A stretch of 64,000 nt of DNA from Gehongia tenuis (GCF_014384795.1 NZ_JACRSR010000006.1:1-64000), one strand, 5' to 3'; counted from the stretch's first letter, positions 24,667-33,830 are shown. The notes: a model not told the origin generated them from the sequence alone. Translations and numbers: made by a program.

Positions 24667-26904
24667 GGCCCAGTCCGTAAAGGACACCGCCGAGAGAAGC
24701 GGGGAAGGCTCCCCGGAAAAGACGCCGGCCAGCGCGTGGAGAGGCCGGGTGAGGGATACATAGAGAAGATGGCAGTCGAGGGGGTTTTCACAGTAGGTCT
24801 CCCGGTCAACATCCGCCAAAATGGCGGCATCGAATTCGAGGCCTTTTGCCAGCGCCGCCGGCAGAACCATCACGCCGCCCTCATAGTGGGTGTCCTTCTG
24901 GGTGATGAGATGAACCGCGGTATTTTTTCGAAGCCTGCTATACAGGGACTTCGCCGCGGCGGGGGTCTTTGTGATGACGGCCACGGAGCTGTAGCTTTCG
25001 GCAAATTCCAGGGCGAGGGCCTGCAATGCGGGCAGCCGCTGTTGTTCCCCGACCCTGTAAAAACGCGGCGCCGGTCCATGGCGGAGCACCGGTTTCGCCG
25101 CGGGCCGTTCGGGACTGGTGAAATGGGCGAGCACGCTTTCCGCCACCGCCATGATCTCCGTGGTGCTGCGGTAGCTGGTCACCAGCGTCATGGTTTCAAG
25201 GCCGGCCCTTTGGTAACACTGTTCCGCCACCTCCTTCCAGGATTCAATTCCCTGGAAGGGGTGGATGCTTTGGGCCAGATCGCCCATCAGCGTCACCGAT
25301 TCGCTGCCCGTCAGCGTTCCCAGCAGGGAAAGCTCGAAGGGGGAGAAGTCCTGGGCCTCATCCATGACCACATGCTGAATGGAGAGCTTTCGCGACAGCC
25401 CAAAAAGGCCGTGGCAAAGCAGTACCAAAGCGGCCAGGTCCTCCCGGCGAATTCTGCCCGCCAGGAGCTCCTCCCGATTCTCCGCGGCAAGCTGTGCCAG
25501 AAGATCGGGATCATCCGCGCTGTAATGGGCGAGGAAATCCTGGTAAGCCTCCAAAAGGGTGGGCACCTTGAAGGCCGCGATGTAGGTCTTCAGCCTCTCC
25601 TCAGCCTGTGTCCTGACCTCCTTGATCCGAAGATCCCGGGCCTCGTAGACCTCAAGGATGCGGTGCTGTCGCTCCTCGCCCGGAGGCAGTCTGAGCTTGA
25701 GCGCGTTCACCCGCGTCTGGCAGTCCTTCTCGTAATACGCCACCAGCCTGGCGGCGCTGTCCGCCATTTTAAAGCTGAGGTGCTTTTCCATTTCCCTGAT
25801 GCGGGGAACGAGAGGATAGGGGGCGAAATCCTCGGTAAAGATGCGAAGGAGCTCCTTGCGGGAGTAGATGCGAAGCTTTCCCAGGGTGAGGGAGGCTTCC
25901 GGCATTATGGCGCTTTGCAGATGCCCGAGATAGTCTTCCGCCTTTTTCCGGAAGGCAAGGCTGCCCTTGTAGCGGCCGCAGCGGACCATGCGCTCGGCGG
26001 CATCCTTTGTGAGGTTCCGCTCCAACATCAAGGTAAGAGGATCGGCGGGAGCCACTTTGGGGCCGTGCTTTCCCATGAGTTCTTGGCAAAGCTTCACGTA
26101 GGTGGTCTGCACCACGTCCTCCACGCCCAGCTCGGGCAGAACCTCGGAGATATAATCGAGGAAGAGGGGATTGGGCGCCAGGATCATGAGGTTTTTAGGG
26201 GTGAGCGTGTCCTGATGGGCATAGAGCAGATAGGCGATGCGGTGCAGCGCAATGGTGGTCTTGCCCGAGCCGGCCGCGCCCTGCACCAGAAGGGGGCCGT
26301 TCATGGGAGCACGGATCACCAGGTTCTGTTCCTGCTGGATGGTGGTCACGATATCCCGAAGGCGATTGTCCTTAAGTTCGCTGAGGGCGTCCCGCAGGAA
26401 GGCCTCCTGGGCCACCACATCGGTATCGAACATGTGCTTCAGCTCGCCGTTTTCAATGGTGAACTGCCGCTTCAGGATCAGTTCGCCTTCCACATTTCCA
26501 TCGGGACAGCGGTAGGAGACATTCCCCAGCTGGCCGCTGTAATAGAGATTGGCGACGGGAGAGCGCCAGTCCACGACAGCCATGGTATGATGCTGGGTAT
26601 CCTCCACGCCGTATTTGCCAATGTAGTGGGTGGCAAGCTCATCATGGCCGGCTTCCCGAAAATCCACACGGCAGAAATAGGGTTTTCCGGCGGCCAGACC
26701 CAGATTGATGAGGTTTTGACGGGCCCTCTCCAGCAGAAAGGTTTTGACGTGCAGGGCCGAGTCAAAGGCGCTGGACGCGCCGCGCTTGAGCCCGCCGACG
26801 CTCTCCCTCAGCTCTTCGTATTTTTGCCGGGTCATGCGGGACTCGTCATCGATGAGCCGCAGGGTCTTTGTGAGCTTTGCCCTTTCCAGGGATTGTTCCG
26901 ACAC
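24664..26904 (-). CDS. helD: HelD-type RNA polymerase recycling ATPase
   Basis: HelD removes stalled RNA polymerase from DNA using ATP. The 746-residue protein has an N-terminal coiled-coil arm (residues 1-70), the family marker VVDWRSPVANLYYSG at ~111-124, Walker A GAAGSGKTT at 209-217, a long inserted helical region to about 480, and late helicase-type motifs (VVMDEAQDFSP, VTLMGDLAQSIHP, TLVTSYRST). GTG 26904 follows GGGGGGAAG and gives the usual family N-terminus; the frame stays open further upstream but across the adjacent promoter. Divergent from the DUF1015 gene. Confidence 0.88.
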   Translation of the reverse strand: MSEQSLERAKLTKTLRLIDDESRMTRQKYEELRESVGGLKRGASSAFDSALHVKTFLLERARQNLINLGLAAGKPYFCRVDFREAGHDELATHYIGKYGVEDTQHHTMAVVDWRSPVANLYYSGQLGNVSYRCPDGNVEGELILKRQFTIENGELKHMFDTDVVAQEAFLRDALSELKDNRLRDIVTTIQQEQNLVIRAPMNGPLLVQGAAGSGKTTIALHRIAYLLYAHQDTLTPKNLMILAPNPLFLDYISEVLPELGVEDVVQTTYVKLCQELMGKHGPKVAPADPLTLMLERNLTKDAAERMVRCGRYKGSLAFRKKAEDYLGHLQSAIMPEASLTLGKLRIYSRKELLRIFTEDFAPYPLVPRIREMEKHLSFKMADSAARLVAYYEKDCQTRVNALKLRLPPGEERQHRILEVYEARDLRIKEVRTQAEERLKTYIAAFKVPTLLEAYQDFLAHYSADDPDLLAQLAAENREELLAGRIRREDLAALVLLCHGLFGLSRKLSIQHVVMDEAQDFSPFELSLLGTLTGSESVTLMGDLAQSIHPFQGIESWKEVAEQCYQRAGLETMTLVTSYRSTTEIMAVAESVLAHFTSPERPAAKPVLRHGPAPRFYRVGEQQRLPALQALALEFAESYSSVAVITKTPAAAKSLYSRLRKNTAVHLITQKDTHYEGGVMVLPAALAKGLEFDAAILADVDRETYCENPLDCHLLYVSLTRPLHALAGVFSGEPSPLLSAVSFTDWA

Positions 26905-26937
26905 GCTGCTTCCCCCCCTTTTTGCAGTTGAACAACC

Positions 26938-26966
26938 ATTATATGCTTTTACAAAGTTGATGGCAA
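26938..26966 (-). promoter_or_regulatory. helD promoter
   Basis: Reading the minus strand, TTGCCA (26966-26961), 17 bases, TATAAT (26943-26938). Confidence 0.75.
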
Positions 26967-26980
26967 GAGTGAATTTTCCG

Positions 26981-27009
26981 TTGTTGATCGCGGGGTTTGA
27001 TGATATAGT
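26981..27009 (+). promoter_or_regulatory. Promoter of DUF1015 gene
   Basis: TTGTTG (26981-26986), 17 bases, TATAGT (27004-27009), back-to-back with the helD promoter. Confidence 0.6.
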
Positions 27010-27048
27010 TAAAGATGCAAAAATTTCCGGTGAAACGGGAGGAATCTG

Positions 27049-28296
27049 ATGATCTATAATGGTGTTGCTGTGAAGATACCCCGGCTGCTGATGCCGATAA
27101 AGGGCACGGAGCTTGAGAAGTGGGCGGTGGTGGCCTGCGACCAGTACACCGCGGAGGAGGCGTATTGGCGCGAGGTGGAGGCGATCGTGAAGGATGCCCC
27201 TTCCACGCTGCGGCTCATCTATCCCGAGGTTTATCTTGAACGGCCGGATAAGCCGGAGCGCATCAGGGCGATCCATGACGCCATCAAGGCGTATCTCGAT
27301 TCGGGCGTGCTCACCGAGCTTGAGCCGGGCATGATGCTGGTGCGCCGCACACTGGGGAACAAGACGCGGACGGGCCTTGTTCTTTCCATCGATCTTGAAG
27401 CCTACGACTTTACGCCGGGCTCCCAGAGCCTCATTCGGGCGACGGAAGGCACCATTGTGGACCGCCTGCCGCCCAGGATCGCCATTCGCGAGGCGGCGCC
27501 TGCCGAATTTCCCCATGTGATGCTGCTGGTGGACGATCCGGGAAGAACCGTGATCGAGCCCCTGTGGGAAGGGCGCGGCGCCCTTAAAAAGACCTATGAT
27601 TTTGAGCTCATGATGGGCGGCGGCCATCTTGAGGGCTATTTCCTGCCGGAGGAGGGCTGCATGAAGGTGCTGGATGCACTGGAGGGGCTCAAGAAGGGCG
27701 AGCATCCGCTGCTCTTCGCCTCCGGGGACGGCAACCATTCGCTGGCCACTGCCAAGCGCTGCTGGGAAAACCTGAAGCCCGCGCTGGGGGATGCCTGGGA
27801 GGACCACCCGGCACGGTTCGCTCTGGTGGAGGTGGTCAACCTTCACGACGAGGGCCTCGTCTTTGAGCCCATCCACCGGGTGCTCTTTGGTGTGGATGCC
27901 CGGGATCTGGTGATGGCTATGGAAGCCCACTTTAAGGGCAACCTGACCTTTAAGGACGGGGACGGGGGCAGCCTTTGGGCAAAACTCATCACCCCAGCGG
28001 GAGAGAAGCTGGCCCGCTTTAGAAGGGGCGAACTGGCGGTGGGACTGCTGCAGGATTTTCTGGATGATTATCTGAAGCGCAATCCCAAGGTGTCGCTGGA
28101 CTATGTCCATGGGGACGATGTGACGGAAGCTTTGGGGAAAAAGCCGGGCAATGCGGCGTTTTTGCTGCCGCCCATCGACAAAAACCATCTGTTCGAAGCG
28201 GTGGACAGCCGGGGCGTACTGCCTCGAAAGACCTTTTCCATGGGCGAGGCCCAGGAAAAACGCTTCTATATGGAAGGACGCATAATACGGCCTTAA
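27049..28296 (+). CDS. DUF1015 family protein
   Basis: The 415-residue product is a full-length DUF1015 protein: WAVVACDQYTAEEAYWREVE at the start, the FASGDGNHSLATAKRCWE segment near residue 224 and the late PPIDKNHLFEAVDSRGVLPRK (cited in part). The biochemical activity is unsettled; in many Clostridia such genes accompany serA and serC, and both lie 5 kb downstream here, although in a separate transcription unit. GGGAGG precedes ATG 27049. Cytoplasmic, no signal peptide. Confidence 0.85.
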   Translation: MIYNGVAVKIPRLLMPIKGTELEKWAVVACDQYTAEEAYWREVEAIVKDAPSTLRLIYPEVYLERPDKPERIRAIHDAIKAYLDSGVLTELEPGMMLVRRTLGNKTRTGLVLSIDLEAYDFTPGSQSLIRATEGTIVDRLPPRIAIREAAPAEFPHVMLLVDDPGRTVIEPLWEGRGALKKTYDFELMMGGGHLEGYFLPEEGCMKVLDALEGLKKGEHPLLFASGDGNHSLATAKRCWENLKPALGDAWEDHPARFALVEVVNLHDEGLVFEPIHRVLFGVDARDLVMAMEAHFKGNLTFKDGDGGSLWAKLITPAGEKLARFRRGELAVGLLQDFLDDYLKRNPKVSLDYVHGDDVTEALGKKPGNAAFLLPPIDKNHLFEAVDSRGVLPRKTFSMGEAQEKRFYMEGRIIRP

Positions 28297-28297
28297 C

Positions 28298-28326
28298 TTG
28301 ACTTTGGCTTTCGGGCGCTTTATAAT
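28298..28326 (+). promoter_or_regulatory. Promoter of aspartate kinase gene
   Basis: TTGACT (28298-28303), 17-base spacer, TATAAT (28321-28326). Confidence 0.85.
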
Positions 28327-28370
28327 CGTGGCGATTGTCCTAATGAGTAGATTGAAGGGGGAACCCAGCG

Positions 28371-29696
28371 ATGGGAATTAAAGTTGCCAAGTTCGGCGGC
28401 AGTTCGCTGGCCGATGCCGGTCAGTTTATTAAGGTGCAGTCCATCATCCGCAAGGACCGCATGCGGCGTTATGTGGTGCCTTCAGCGCCGGGCAAGCGCT
28501 ACGACGGGGATATCAAGGTGACGGATCTCTTGTATCGGCTCTACGACGAGGTGGCGGCGGGCAAGGACGGCCGGGACGTGCTGAATCTGCTGATTCAGCG
28601 CTTCATGGGCATTATCCAGGACCTGGAGCTTGCCATGGACCTTCGAAGCGAGCTTGAGCAGGTGGCCGCCGCCATCGCGGAGGGTGCGAGCCGGGACTAC
28701 GCGGCAAGCCGCGGCGAATACTTTTCCGGCAAGATTTTGGCCGAGCTTCTGGGCTATGATTTCGTGGATCCCGCCGGCGTGATTCTCTTTGACGAAAAGG
28801 GCCAGCTGGACATGGAAAGGACTCAGAAGAGCCTTTCTGAGAAACTGATGCAGCACCGTCGGGCGGTGGTCCCGGGCTTTTTTGGCAGCATGCCCGACGG
28901 CTCCGTGCGCACCTTCTCCCGAGGCGGTTCGGACATCACCGGTTCATTGGTGGCCCGGGCGGTCCAGGCGGAGCTCTATGAGAACTGGACCGATGTATCC
29001 GGATTTCTCATGGCCGACCCGAGGATCGTGGACGATCCCAAGATTATCGATCTAATCACCTACCAGGAACTTCGGGAACTGAGCTATATGGGCGCCACCG
29101 TGCTCCATGAGGACTGCGTATTCCCTGCCCGCAAGGCAGGCATTCCCATCCGCGTGCTCAACACCAATCGTCCGGAGGATCCGGGCACGCTCATCACCGA
29201 CAAGTATCCCGAGGGGCGCCCCAAAAAGATTATTACGGGCATATCGGGACGCAAGAATATGTGCGTTTTGTCCATAGAAAAAAATCTTATGAACGCGGAG
29301 CTGGGCTTTGGCCGGCGGGTGCTGGAGGCGCTGGAGGAGAACGGCGTGTCCTTCGAGCATCTGCCCACAGGCATCGACACCATGTCCGTGGTCATTCAGG
29401 AGGCCCAGCTGGAAGGCGGAAAGCTGGAAAAGATCATGGAGCGCATTGAGGAGACCTGCCATCCCGACTCCATGGAGGTGCTGCGCCACCTGTCGCTGGT
29501 GGCCACGGTGGGCATCGGCATGGTGAGCACGCTGGGTACGGCTGCACGGCTTTTCAATGCTTTGGCCCGGGCGGGCGTGAACGTTCGCATGATTGATCAG
29601 GGCTCCAGCGAGCTCAACATCATCGTGGGCGTATCCGATGAAGATTTTGGGCGGGCGATCCGCGGTATCTACAATTACTTTGCTGTGGAGGGCTGA
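28371..29696 (+). CDS. Aspartate kinase
   Basis: It phosphorylates L-aspartate, the first step to lysine, threonine, methionine and diaminopimelate. The 441-residue monofunctional enzyme has the KFGGSS nucleotide motif at 7-12, TFSRGGSDITGSLVARAV near residue 180-198, and a C-terminal pair of ACT domains (CVLSIEKNLMNAELGFGRR and LSLVATVGIGMVSTLGTAAR) for allosteric control by end products. Which end product cannot be told. ATG 28371 after GAAGGGGG. Single-gene transcript ending in a hairpin at 29703. Confidence 0.93.
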   Translation: MGIKVAKFGGSSLADAGQFIKVQSIIRKDRMRRYVVPSAPGKRYDGDIKVTDLLYRLYDEVAAGKDGRDVLNLLIQRFMGIIQDLELAMDLRSELEQVAAAIAEGASRDYAASRGEYFSGKILAELLGYDFVDPAGVILFDEKGQLDMERTQKSLSEKLMQHRRAVVPGFFGSMPDGSVRTFSRGGSDITGSLVARAVQAELYENWTDVSGFLMADPRIVDDPKIIDLITYQELRELSYMGATVLHEDCVFPARKAGIPIRVLNTNRPEDPGTLITDKYPEGRPKKIITGISGRKNMCVLSIEKNLMNAELGFGRRVLEALEENGVSFEHLPTGIDTMSVVIQEAQLEGGKLEKIMERIEETCHPDSMEVLRHLSLVATVGIGMVSTLGTAARLFNALARAGVNVRMIDQGSSELNIIVGVSDEDFGRAIRGIYNYFAVEG

Positions 29697-29702
29697 TGAA
29701 GC

Positions 29703-29730
29703 GGGCGGCGCAGGCCGCCCCTTTTTTTAG
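29703..29730 (+). terminator. Aspartate kinase terminator
   Basis: GGGCGGC (29703-29709) pairs with GCCGCCC (29714-29720), GCAG loop, then TTTTTTT. Confidence 0.85.
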
Positions 29731-29738
29731 GAGGCGCC

Positions 29739-30509
29739 ATGGAGATCACGGTTTGGACCTATGTAATCGTCTGCCCGCTGGTGTTCCTGGCTGGCCTGGT
29801 GGATGCGGTGGCTGGCGGCGGCGGACTCATTTCCCTGCCCGCCTATCTCATTGCCGGTCTGCCCACCCATCTGGCGGCGGGTACCAATAAGTTCGCCAAC
29901 GGTATCGGAACGGCGGTGGCCATGAGCCGGTTCCTGAAGCATGGGAAGATACTGCTGCTGCCGGCGGTGATGGCGGCGGCGGGTGCGCTGGGCGGCTCCT
30001 GGGCGGGAGCGAGGCTGGCCCTGCTTCTCAGTGATCAGGCTCTCAAGATCGCTCTTCTTATCATCATTCCGGTGGCGGGCATTTTTTTGGCCCTTCACCG
30101 GACGGTGGACAAGCCCAAAGGTGAGATGCGAAGGGGCCGGGCTCTCTATCTGGGATCGCTGGCCATCGGGTTTGTCATCGGCTGCTACGACGGTTTTTCC
30201 GGCCCGGGAACGGGAACCTTTCTCATACTGGCTTTCCTTGGACTGCTGCGCATGGATCTTTTGACGGCCTGCGGCAATGCCAAGGTGGTCAATCTCGCTT
30301 CCAACACCGGCGCCTTTGTGACCTTTCTGATCAGCGGGCAGGTGCTCTTCGCGGTGGCGGTGCCCGCGGCGGCGGCCTCCATTCTGGGCAGCCTCATCGG
30401 GGCAAAGCTGGCTCTCACCCGGGGCGCACGGGTGGTCCGGCCCATGTTCTTTCTAGTGCTGGCGCTGCTTTTGATCAAGGTCGCACTGGATCTTTTGGGT
30501 ATCTTTTGA
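29739..30509 (+). CDS. TSUP-family (TauE/SafE) membrane exporter
   Basis: A 256-residue membrane protein with about eight helices and the family's repeated halves. The first has LVFLAGLVDAVAGGGGLISLPAYL and AAGTNKFANGIGTAVAMSRF, the second IGCYDGFSGPGTGTFLILAF and GNAKVVNLASNTGAFVTF. Members move sulfur oxyanions or sulfonates; the substrate is not predictable here. AGGAGG precedes ATG 29739, right after the aspartate kinase terminator, and expression may depend on read-through or on an unseen promoter. Confidence 0.88.
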   Translation: MEITVWTYVIVCPLVFLAGLVDAVAGGGGLISLPAYLIAGLPTHLAAGTNKFANGIGTAVAMSRFLKHGKILLLPAVMAAAGALGGSWAGARLALLLSDQALKIALLIIIPVAGIFLALHRTVDKPKGEMRRGRALYLGSLAIGFVIGCYDGFSGPGTGTFLILAFLGLLRMDLLTACGNAKVVNLASNTGAFVTFLISGQVLFAVAVPAAAASILGSLIGAKLALTRGARVVRPMFFLVLALLLIKVALDLLGIF

Positions 30510-30525
30510 AATTTGTAAAAAAGGC

Positions 30526-30554
30526 TTGCGCTTGCCGGTGATTGATGCTAAACT
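30526..30554 (+). promoter_or_regulatory. Promoter of aromatic leader/aroF operon
   Basis: TTGCGC (30526-30531), 17 bases, TAAACT (30549-30554); transcription would start about 20 bases before the leader peptide ribosome site. Confidence 0.6.
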
Positions 30555-30582
30555 GTGAACAATTCTTGGAGGTGCAAAACCG

Positions 30583-30678
30583 ATGAATTCCATTTCCTGC
30601 GCTATGTCCTTTATCTATTACCGTAGCTATGCCTACGGTTATTTTGCTTTGGATAAATGGCCAGCGCTGGACGGGTAA
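30583..30678 (+). CDS. Tyr/Phe-rich leader peptide of aroF-tyrA attenuator
   Basis: A 31-codon ORF behind a good ribosome site (TTGGAGGTG, ATG at 30583). Five of residues 12-20 are tyrosine-rich (YYRSYAYGY), with Phe at 10 and 21 and one Trp at 26: eight aromatics in 31. A hairpin ACCGTAG/CTACGGT (about 30620-30639) lies over the Tyr codons, and a strong terminator follows 15 bases after the stop. Ribosome stalling at Tyr codons when charged tRNA-Tyr is scarce would be expected to favour transcription of the downstream aromatic genes. The layout matches trpL/pheL-type attenuation by analogy. Confidence 0.8.
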   Translation: MNSISCAMSFIYYRSYAYGYFALDKWPALDG

Positions 30679-30693
30679 AAGGAAGATATCGTA

Positions 30694-30727
30694 AGCCCGC
30701 GGCTAAGGCCGCGGGCTTTTTATTTTT
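30694..30727 (+). terminator. Attenuator terminator before aroF
   Basis: AGCCCGCGGC (30694-30703) pairs with GCCGCGGGCT (30708-30717), then TTTTTATTTTT. It lies between the leader peptide stop and the aroF start, so it is conditional rather than an operon end. Confidence 0.85.
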
Positions 30728-30743
30728 GGGAGGAGGAACGAAA

Positions 30744-31757
30744 ATGATTGTGGTGATGAAAGCGGGAGCAAAGCCCAGCGAAATTGAGGCGGTCAAGGAA
30801 GAGCTGATTCAGCTGGGCCTCAGCGTGGACGAGAGCCGGGGCGCAGCTCAGACGGTGCTGGGCGTGGTGGGCGATGCGGGGCTGGTGGATAAGGAACGCA
30901 TGGCCATCCGTCCCGGCGTGGAACGGGTGGTGCGGGTGCAGGAGCCCTTCAAACGCGCCAACCGCAAATTTCATCCCGATGACACCATCGTGAAGGCGGG
31001 CAGTCTGGAGGTGGGCGGCAAAGCGCTGGCTGTGATGGCCGGCCCCTGCTCGGTGGAATCGGAGGAGCAGGTGACCGCTATTGCAAAAGCGGTGAAGGCG
31101 GCTGGCGCCTCGGCGCTCCGCGGCGGCGCTTTCAAACCCCGCACCTCGCCCTACGCCTTCCAGGGCATGGGCATCGAGGGCATCCGGCTTCTGGTGGAGG
31201 CAAAGAAGGCCACCGGACTGCCCATCGTCTCGGAGATGATGTCCCCCCATCACTTGGAGCTGTTTGAGGACCTGGTGGACGTGATTCAGATTGGCGCCCG
31301 GAACATGCAGAATTTCGACCTGCTGAAGGAGGTGGGCGCGTCGGGAAAGCCGGTGCTTCTGAAACGGGGCCTGTCCAGCACCATTGAGGAATGGCTCATG
31401 TCCGCTGAATACATCATGGCGCAGGGCGATTCCAAGGTCATTCTGTGCGAGCGCGGCATCCGCACCTTTGAGACCTACACCCGGAACACTCTGGACCTCA
31501 GTGCGATTCCGGTGGTGAAGCGGCTGTCCCATCTGCCGGTGATCGTGGATCCCTCCCATGCCTCCGGCCAGGCCGCTCTGGTGGAGCCTTTGGCCATGGC
31601 GGCCATTGCTGCGGGTGCGGACGGCCTCATCATCGAGGTGCACAACAATCCCGCCTGCGCCCTGTGCGACGGCGCCCAGTCCATCAATCCAGACCAGTTC
31701 GCTTCCCTGATGGAGCGGCTTTCCGCCGTGGCCTCCGTCATGGGCCGGACGCTGTAA
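30744..31757 (+). CDS. aroF: 3-deoxy-7-phosphoheptulonate synthase (DAHP synthase)
   Basis: It joins phosphoenolpyruvate and erythrose-4-phosphate, the first step of the shikimate pathway. Residues 1-70 form a ferredoxin-like regulatory domain (MIVVMKAGAKPSEIEAVKEEL) as in the Thermotoga-type enzyme that is inhibited by Tyr and Phe; the TIM barrel follows, with AGPCSVES at 99-106, RGGAFKPRTSPYAFQG and late VDPSHASGQ. Length 337 aa is normal. ATG 30744 after GGGAGGAGG; the frame is open upstream through the attenuator but that part is not coding. Linked to tyrA by ten bases. Confidence 0.94.
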   Translation: MIVVMKAGAKPSEIEAVKEELIQLGLSVDESRGAAQTVLGVVGDAGLVDKERMAIRPGVERVVRVQEPFKRANRKFHPDDTIVKAGSLEVGGKALAVMAGPCSVESEEQVTAIAKAVKAAGASALRGGAFKPRTSPYAFQGMGIEGIRLLVEAKKATGLPIVSEMMSPHHLELFEDLVDVIQIGARNMQNFDLLKEVGASGKPVLLKRGLSSTIEEWLMSAEYIMAQGDSKVILCERGIRTFETYTRNTLDLSAIPVVKRLSHLPVIVDPSHASGQAALVEPLAMAAIAAGADGLIIEVHNNPACALCDGAQSINPDQFASLMERLSAVASVMGRTL

Positions 31758-31767
31758 GGAGGAAGCC

Positions 31768-32610
31768 ATGGCTTTTCAAATTGCGGTGGTGGGCCTGGGA
31801 CTCATGGGCGGGTCCATGGCCATGGCCCTTCGGGGCTTCAGGGATGCGCGCATTGTGGGTATTGACGTGAACGAGGCCTCGCTGGAGAAAGCGCTGGAAC
31901 GGGGCGTCATTGACGAGGGACTGACGGCGCCTGCGGGACCCAGCGATCTTTGGGTGCTCTGCCTCTACCCACGGGACCTGGCCGGATTTGTGGAGAAAAA
32001 CCGGGCCTTTTTCACGGCGGGTACGGTGGTTACCGATATTGCCGGGGTCAAGGGCGCGGTGCTGGAGAAAATTCCGCCCCTTCTCCCCGCGGACGTGGAT
32101 TTCGTGGGCGGCCACCCCATGGCGGGCCTTGAGGTCTGGGGGTTCGACCATGCAAAAAAGGACCTGTTCCAGGGCTGCAATTACATCGTGATCCCCGATG
32201 ACGCCGCCCGCCCGGAAAGCGTGGAACTGGTCCGGTCCATGGCGCGCCATGTTGGCGCTTCCCGCATCGTATCCTGCACGGCCGAAGAACATGACCGAAA
32301 CATTGCATACACCTCCCAGCTGATGCATGTGCTGGCGGCGGCGCTGTGCGACAATCCCGATTTTCTACAAAGCAAGGGCTTTGAAGGCGGGAGCTTTCGG
32401 GGTGCAACCCGGGTGGCCATCCTGAACGACAGGCTCTGGCCCCAGCTTTTCTTGGAAAACCGGGATGCGCTGGTGCTTTCCCTGGACCGTCTCCTCGGAA
32501 GCCTTTTGGCCTTGAGAGAGGATGTGGCAAGGGGCGATGAGGAGGCCCTGGGCAAGGCCATGGTGCTGGCCACGGACCGCATGAAAAAATGGCAGAAAAG
32601 GCAGGTATAA
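31768..32610 (+). CDS. tyrA: Prephenate dehydrogenase
   Basis: It converts prephenate to 4-hydroxyphenylpyruvate with NAD(P)+, committing flux to tyrosine. GLGLMGGS at residues 9-16 is the nucleotide motif, VVTDIAGVKG and GGHPMAGLE follow, the latter containing the substrate-binding His region, and the helical C-terminal dimer domain covers about 170-280 (HDRNIAYTSQLMHVLAAAL). Pairing of this gene with aroF under a Tyr-rich leader fits tyrosine control. AAGGAGG precedes ATG 31768. No C-terminal ACT domain, so feedback probably acts on AroF and on attenuation. Confidence 0.9.
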   Translation: MAFQIAVVGLGLMGGSMAMALRGFRDARIVGIDVNEASLEKALERGVIDEGLTAPAGPSDLWVLCLYPRDLAGFVEKNRAFFTAGTVVTDIAGVKGAVLEKIPPLLPADVDFVGGHPMAGLEVWGFDHAKKDLFQGCNYIVIPDDAARPESVELVRSMARHVGASRIVSCTAEEHDRNIAYTSQLMHVLAAALCDNPDFLQSKGFEGGSFRGATRVAILNDRLWPQLFLENRDALVLSLDRLLGSLLALREDVARGDEEALGKAMVLATDRMKKWQKRQV

Positions 32611-32634
32611 ATTGCATTTTGTTGGGATTTCCGT

Positions 32635-32663
32635 TTTACAACCCGGGTGAATCGTGCTATCTT
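32635..32663 (+). promoter_or_regulatory. Promoter of serC-serA
   Basis: TTTACA (32635-32640), 17 bases, TATCTT (32658-32663); the leader to serC is about 70 nt. Confidence 0.55.
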
Positions 32664-32737
32664 ATTACTATATCCGGCGCAAGGACCCAGGATCGATCAA
32701 TTTGTGAAATAATTATCAAAAATAGGAGGACGGTATC

Positions 32738-33817
32738 ATGGATCGTGTATTCAATTTCTCACCCGGACCTGCGACCCTCCCGCTGCCCGTGCTGGAGCGT
32801 GCCCAAAAGGAGCTTGTGAGCTGCGGCGGCCATGGCATGAGTGTGATGGAGATGAGCCACCGTTCCAAGATGTACATGGAGATCATCGAAGCTGCGGAAG
32901 CGGAGCTGCGTGAGCTTATGGGCATCCCGGACAACTACAAGGTGCTCTTTATGGGCGGCGGCGCCACCATGCAGTTTTCCTGCGTGCCCATCAACCTCAA
33001 ACAAAACGGCAAGGCTGACTACATCGTCTCCGGCTCCTTCGCCAAGAAGGCCTCCCAGGAAGCGGCCAAGTTTCTTGATGTGAACGTGGTGGCCTCCTCC
33101 AAGGATACCAACTTCAACTGCATCCCCGATCTTGCGAACGCCAAGTTTGATCCCGATGCGGATTATGTGCATATCACCACCAACAACACCATCTATGGCA
33201 CCCGATACACGAAGCTTCCCGAAGTGGGCGATGTGCCGCTCGTCGCGGACGCTTCCTCCAATATTCTCTCCGAGCCCATGGACGTGAGCCGTTTCGGCCT
33301 GCTCTACGCCGGCGCCCAGAAGAATATCGGCATTGCGGGCGTGACCATTGTGGTTATCCGCGAGGACCTCATCGGCCGCGCCGCGGAGAACACCCCGGTG
33401 ATGCTGGACTACAAGACCTATGCCGACTCCGAATCCATGTACAACACCCCGCCCTGCTATCCCATCTACATTGCCAAGCTGGTTTTCGACTGGCTGAAGG
33501 AGATGGGCGGCGTGCCGGCCATTCAGGCTATCAATGAGATGAAAGCCAATCTGCTCTACGATTATCTGGACAACACGTCCTTCTACCACGCCACCGCCAA
33601 GAAGGCTGACCGTTCGCTGATGAACGTCACCTTCACCCTGCCGGAACCGGCCATGGACGCTCTTTTCGTGAAGGAAGCGGCGGAGAACGGGCTGGTAAAC
33701 CTCAAGGGTCACCGCTCGGTGGGCGGCATCCGCGCCAGCATCTACAACGCCATGCCCATGGAGGGTGTGCAGAAGCTGGTGGACTTCATGGCCGACTTTG
33801 AAAAGCGGCACGGCTGA
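32738..33817 (+). CDS. serC: Phosphoserine aminotransferase
   Basis: A PLP enzyme making 3-phosphoserine from 3-phosphohydroxypyruvate and glutamate. NFSPGPATLPLPVLE opens the protein as in all SerC, LFMGGGATMQFSCVPINL supplies the PLP phosphate loop, and the PLP Lys lies in LLYAGAQKNIGIAG (about residue 196). The C-terminal GHRSVGGIRASIYNAMP binds the substrate carboxylate. 359 aa, normal. AGGAGG sits before ATG 32738. Serine operon with serA 13 bases downstream. Confidence 0.95.
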   Translation: MDRVFNFSPGPATLPLPVLERAQKELVSCGGHGMSVMEMSHRSKMYMEIIEAAEAELRELMGIPDNYKVLFMGGGATMQFSCVPINLKQNGKADYIVSGSFAKKASQEAAKFLDVNVVASSKDTNFNCIPDLANAKFDPDADYVHITTNNTIYGTRYTKLPEVGDVPLVADASSNILSEPMDVSRFGLLYAGAQKNIGIAGVTIVVIREDLIGRAAENTPVMLDYKTYADSESMYNTPPCYPIYIAKLVFDWLKEMGGVPAIQAINEMKANLLYDYLDNTSFYHATAKKADRSLMNVTFTLPEPAMDALFVKEAAENGLVNLKGHRSVGGIRASIYNAMPMEGVQKLVDFMADFEKRHG

Positions 33818-33830
33818 TAGGAGGTAGCGC

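Noticed and set aside
24736..26931. Plus-strand open frame opposite helD
   Set aside because: Antisense shadow of a clear HelD protein.
26905..28188. N-terminal extension of helD across the DUF1015 gene
   Set aside because: The frame is open by chance. The family N-terminus, ribosome site and promoter place the start at 26904.
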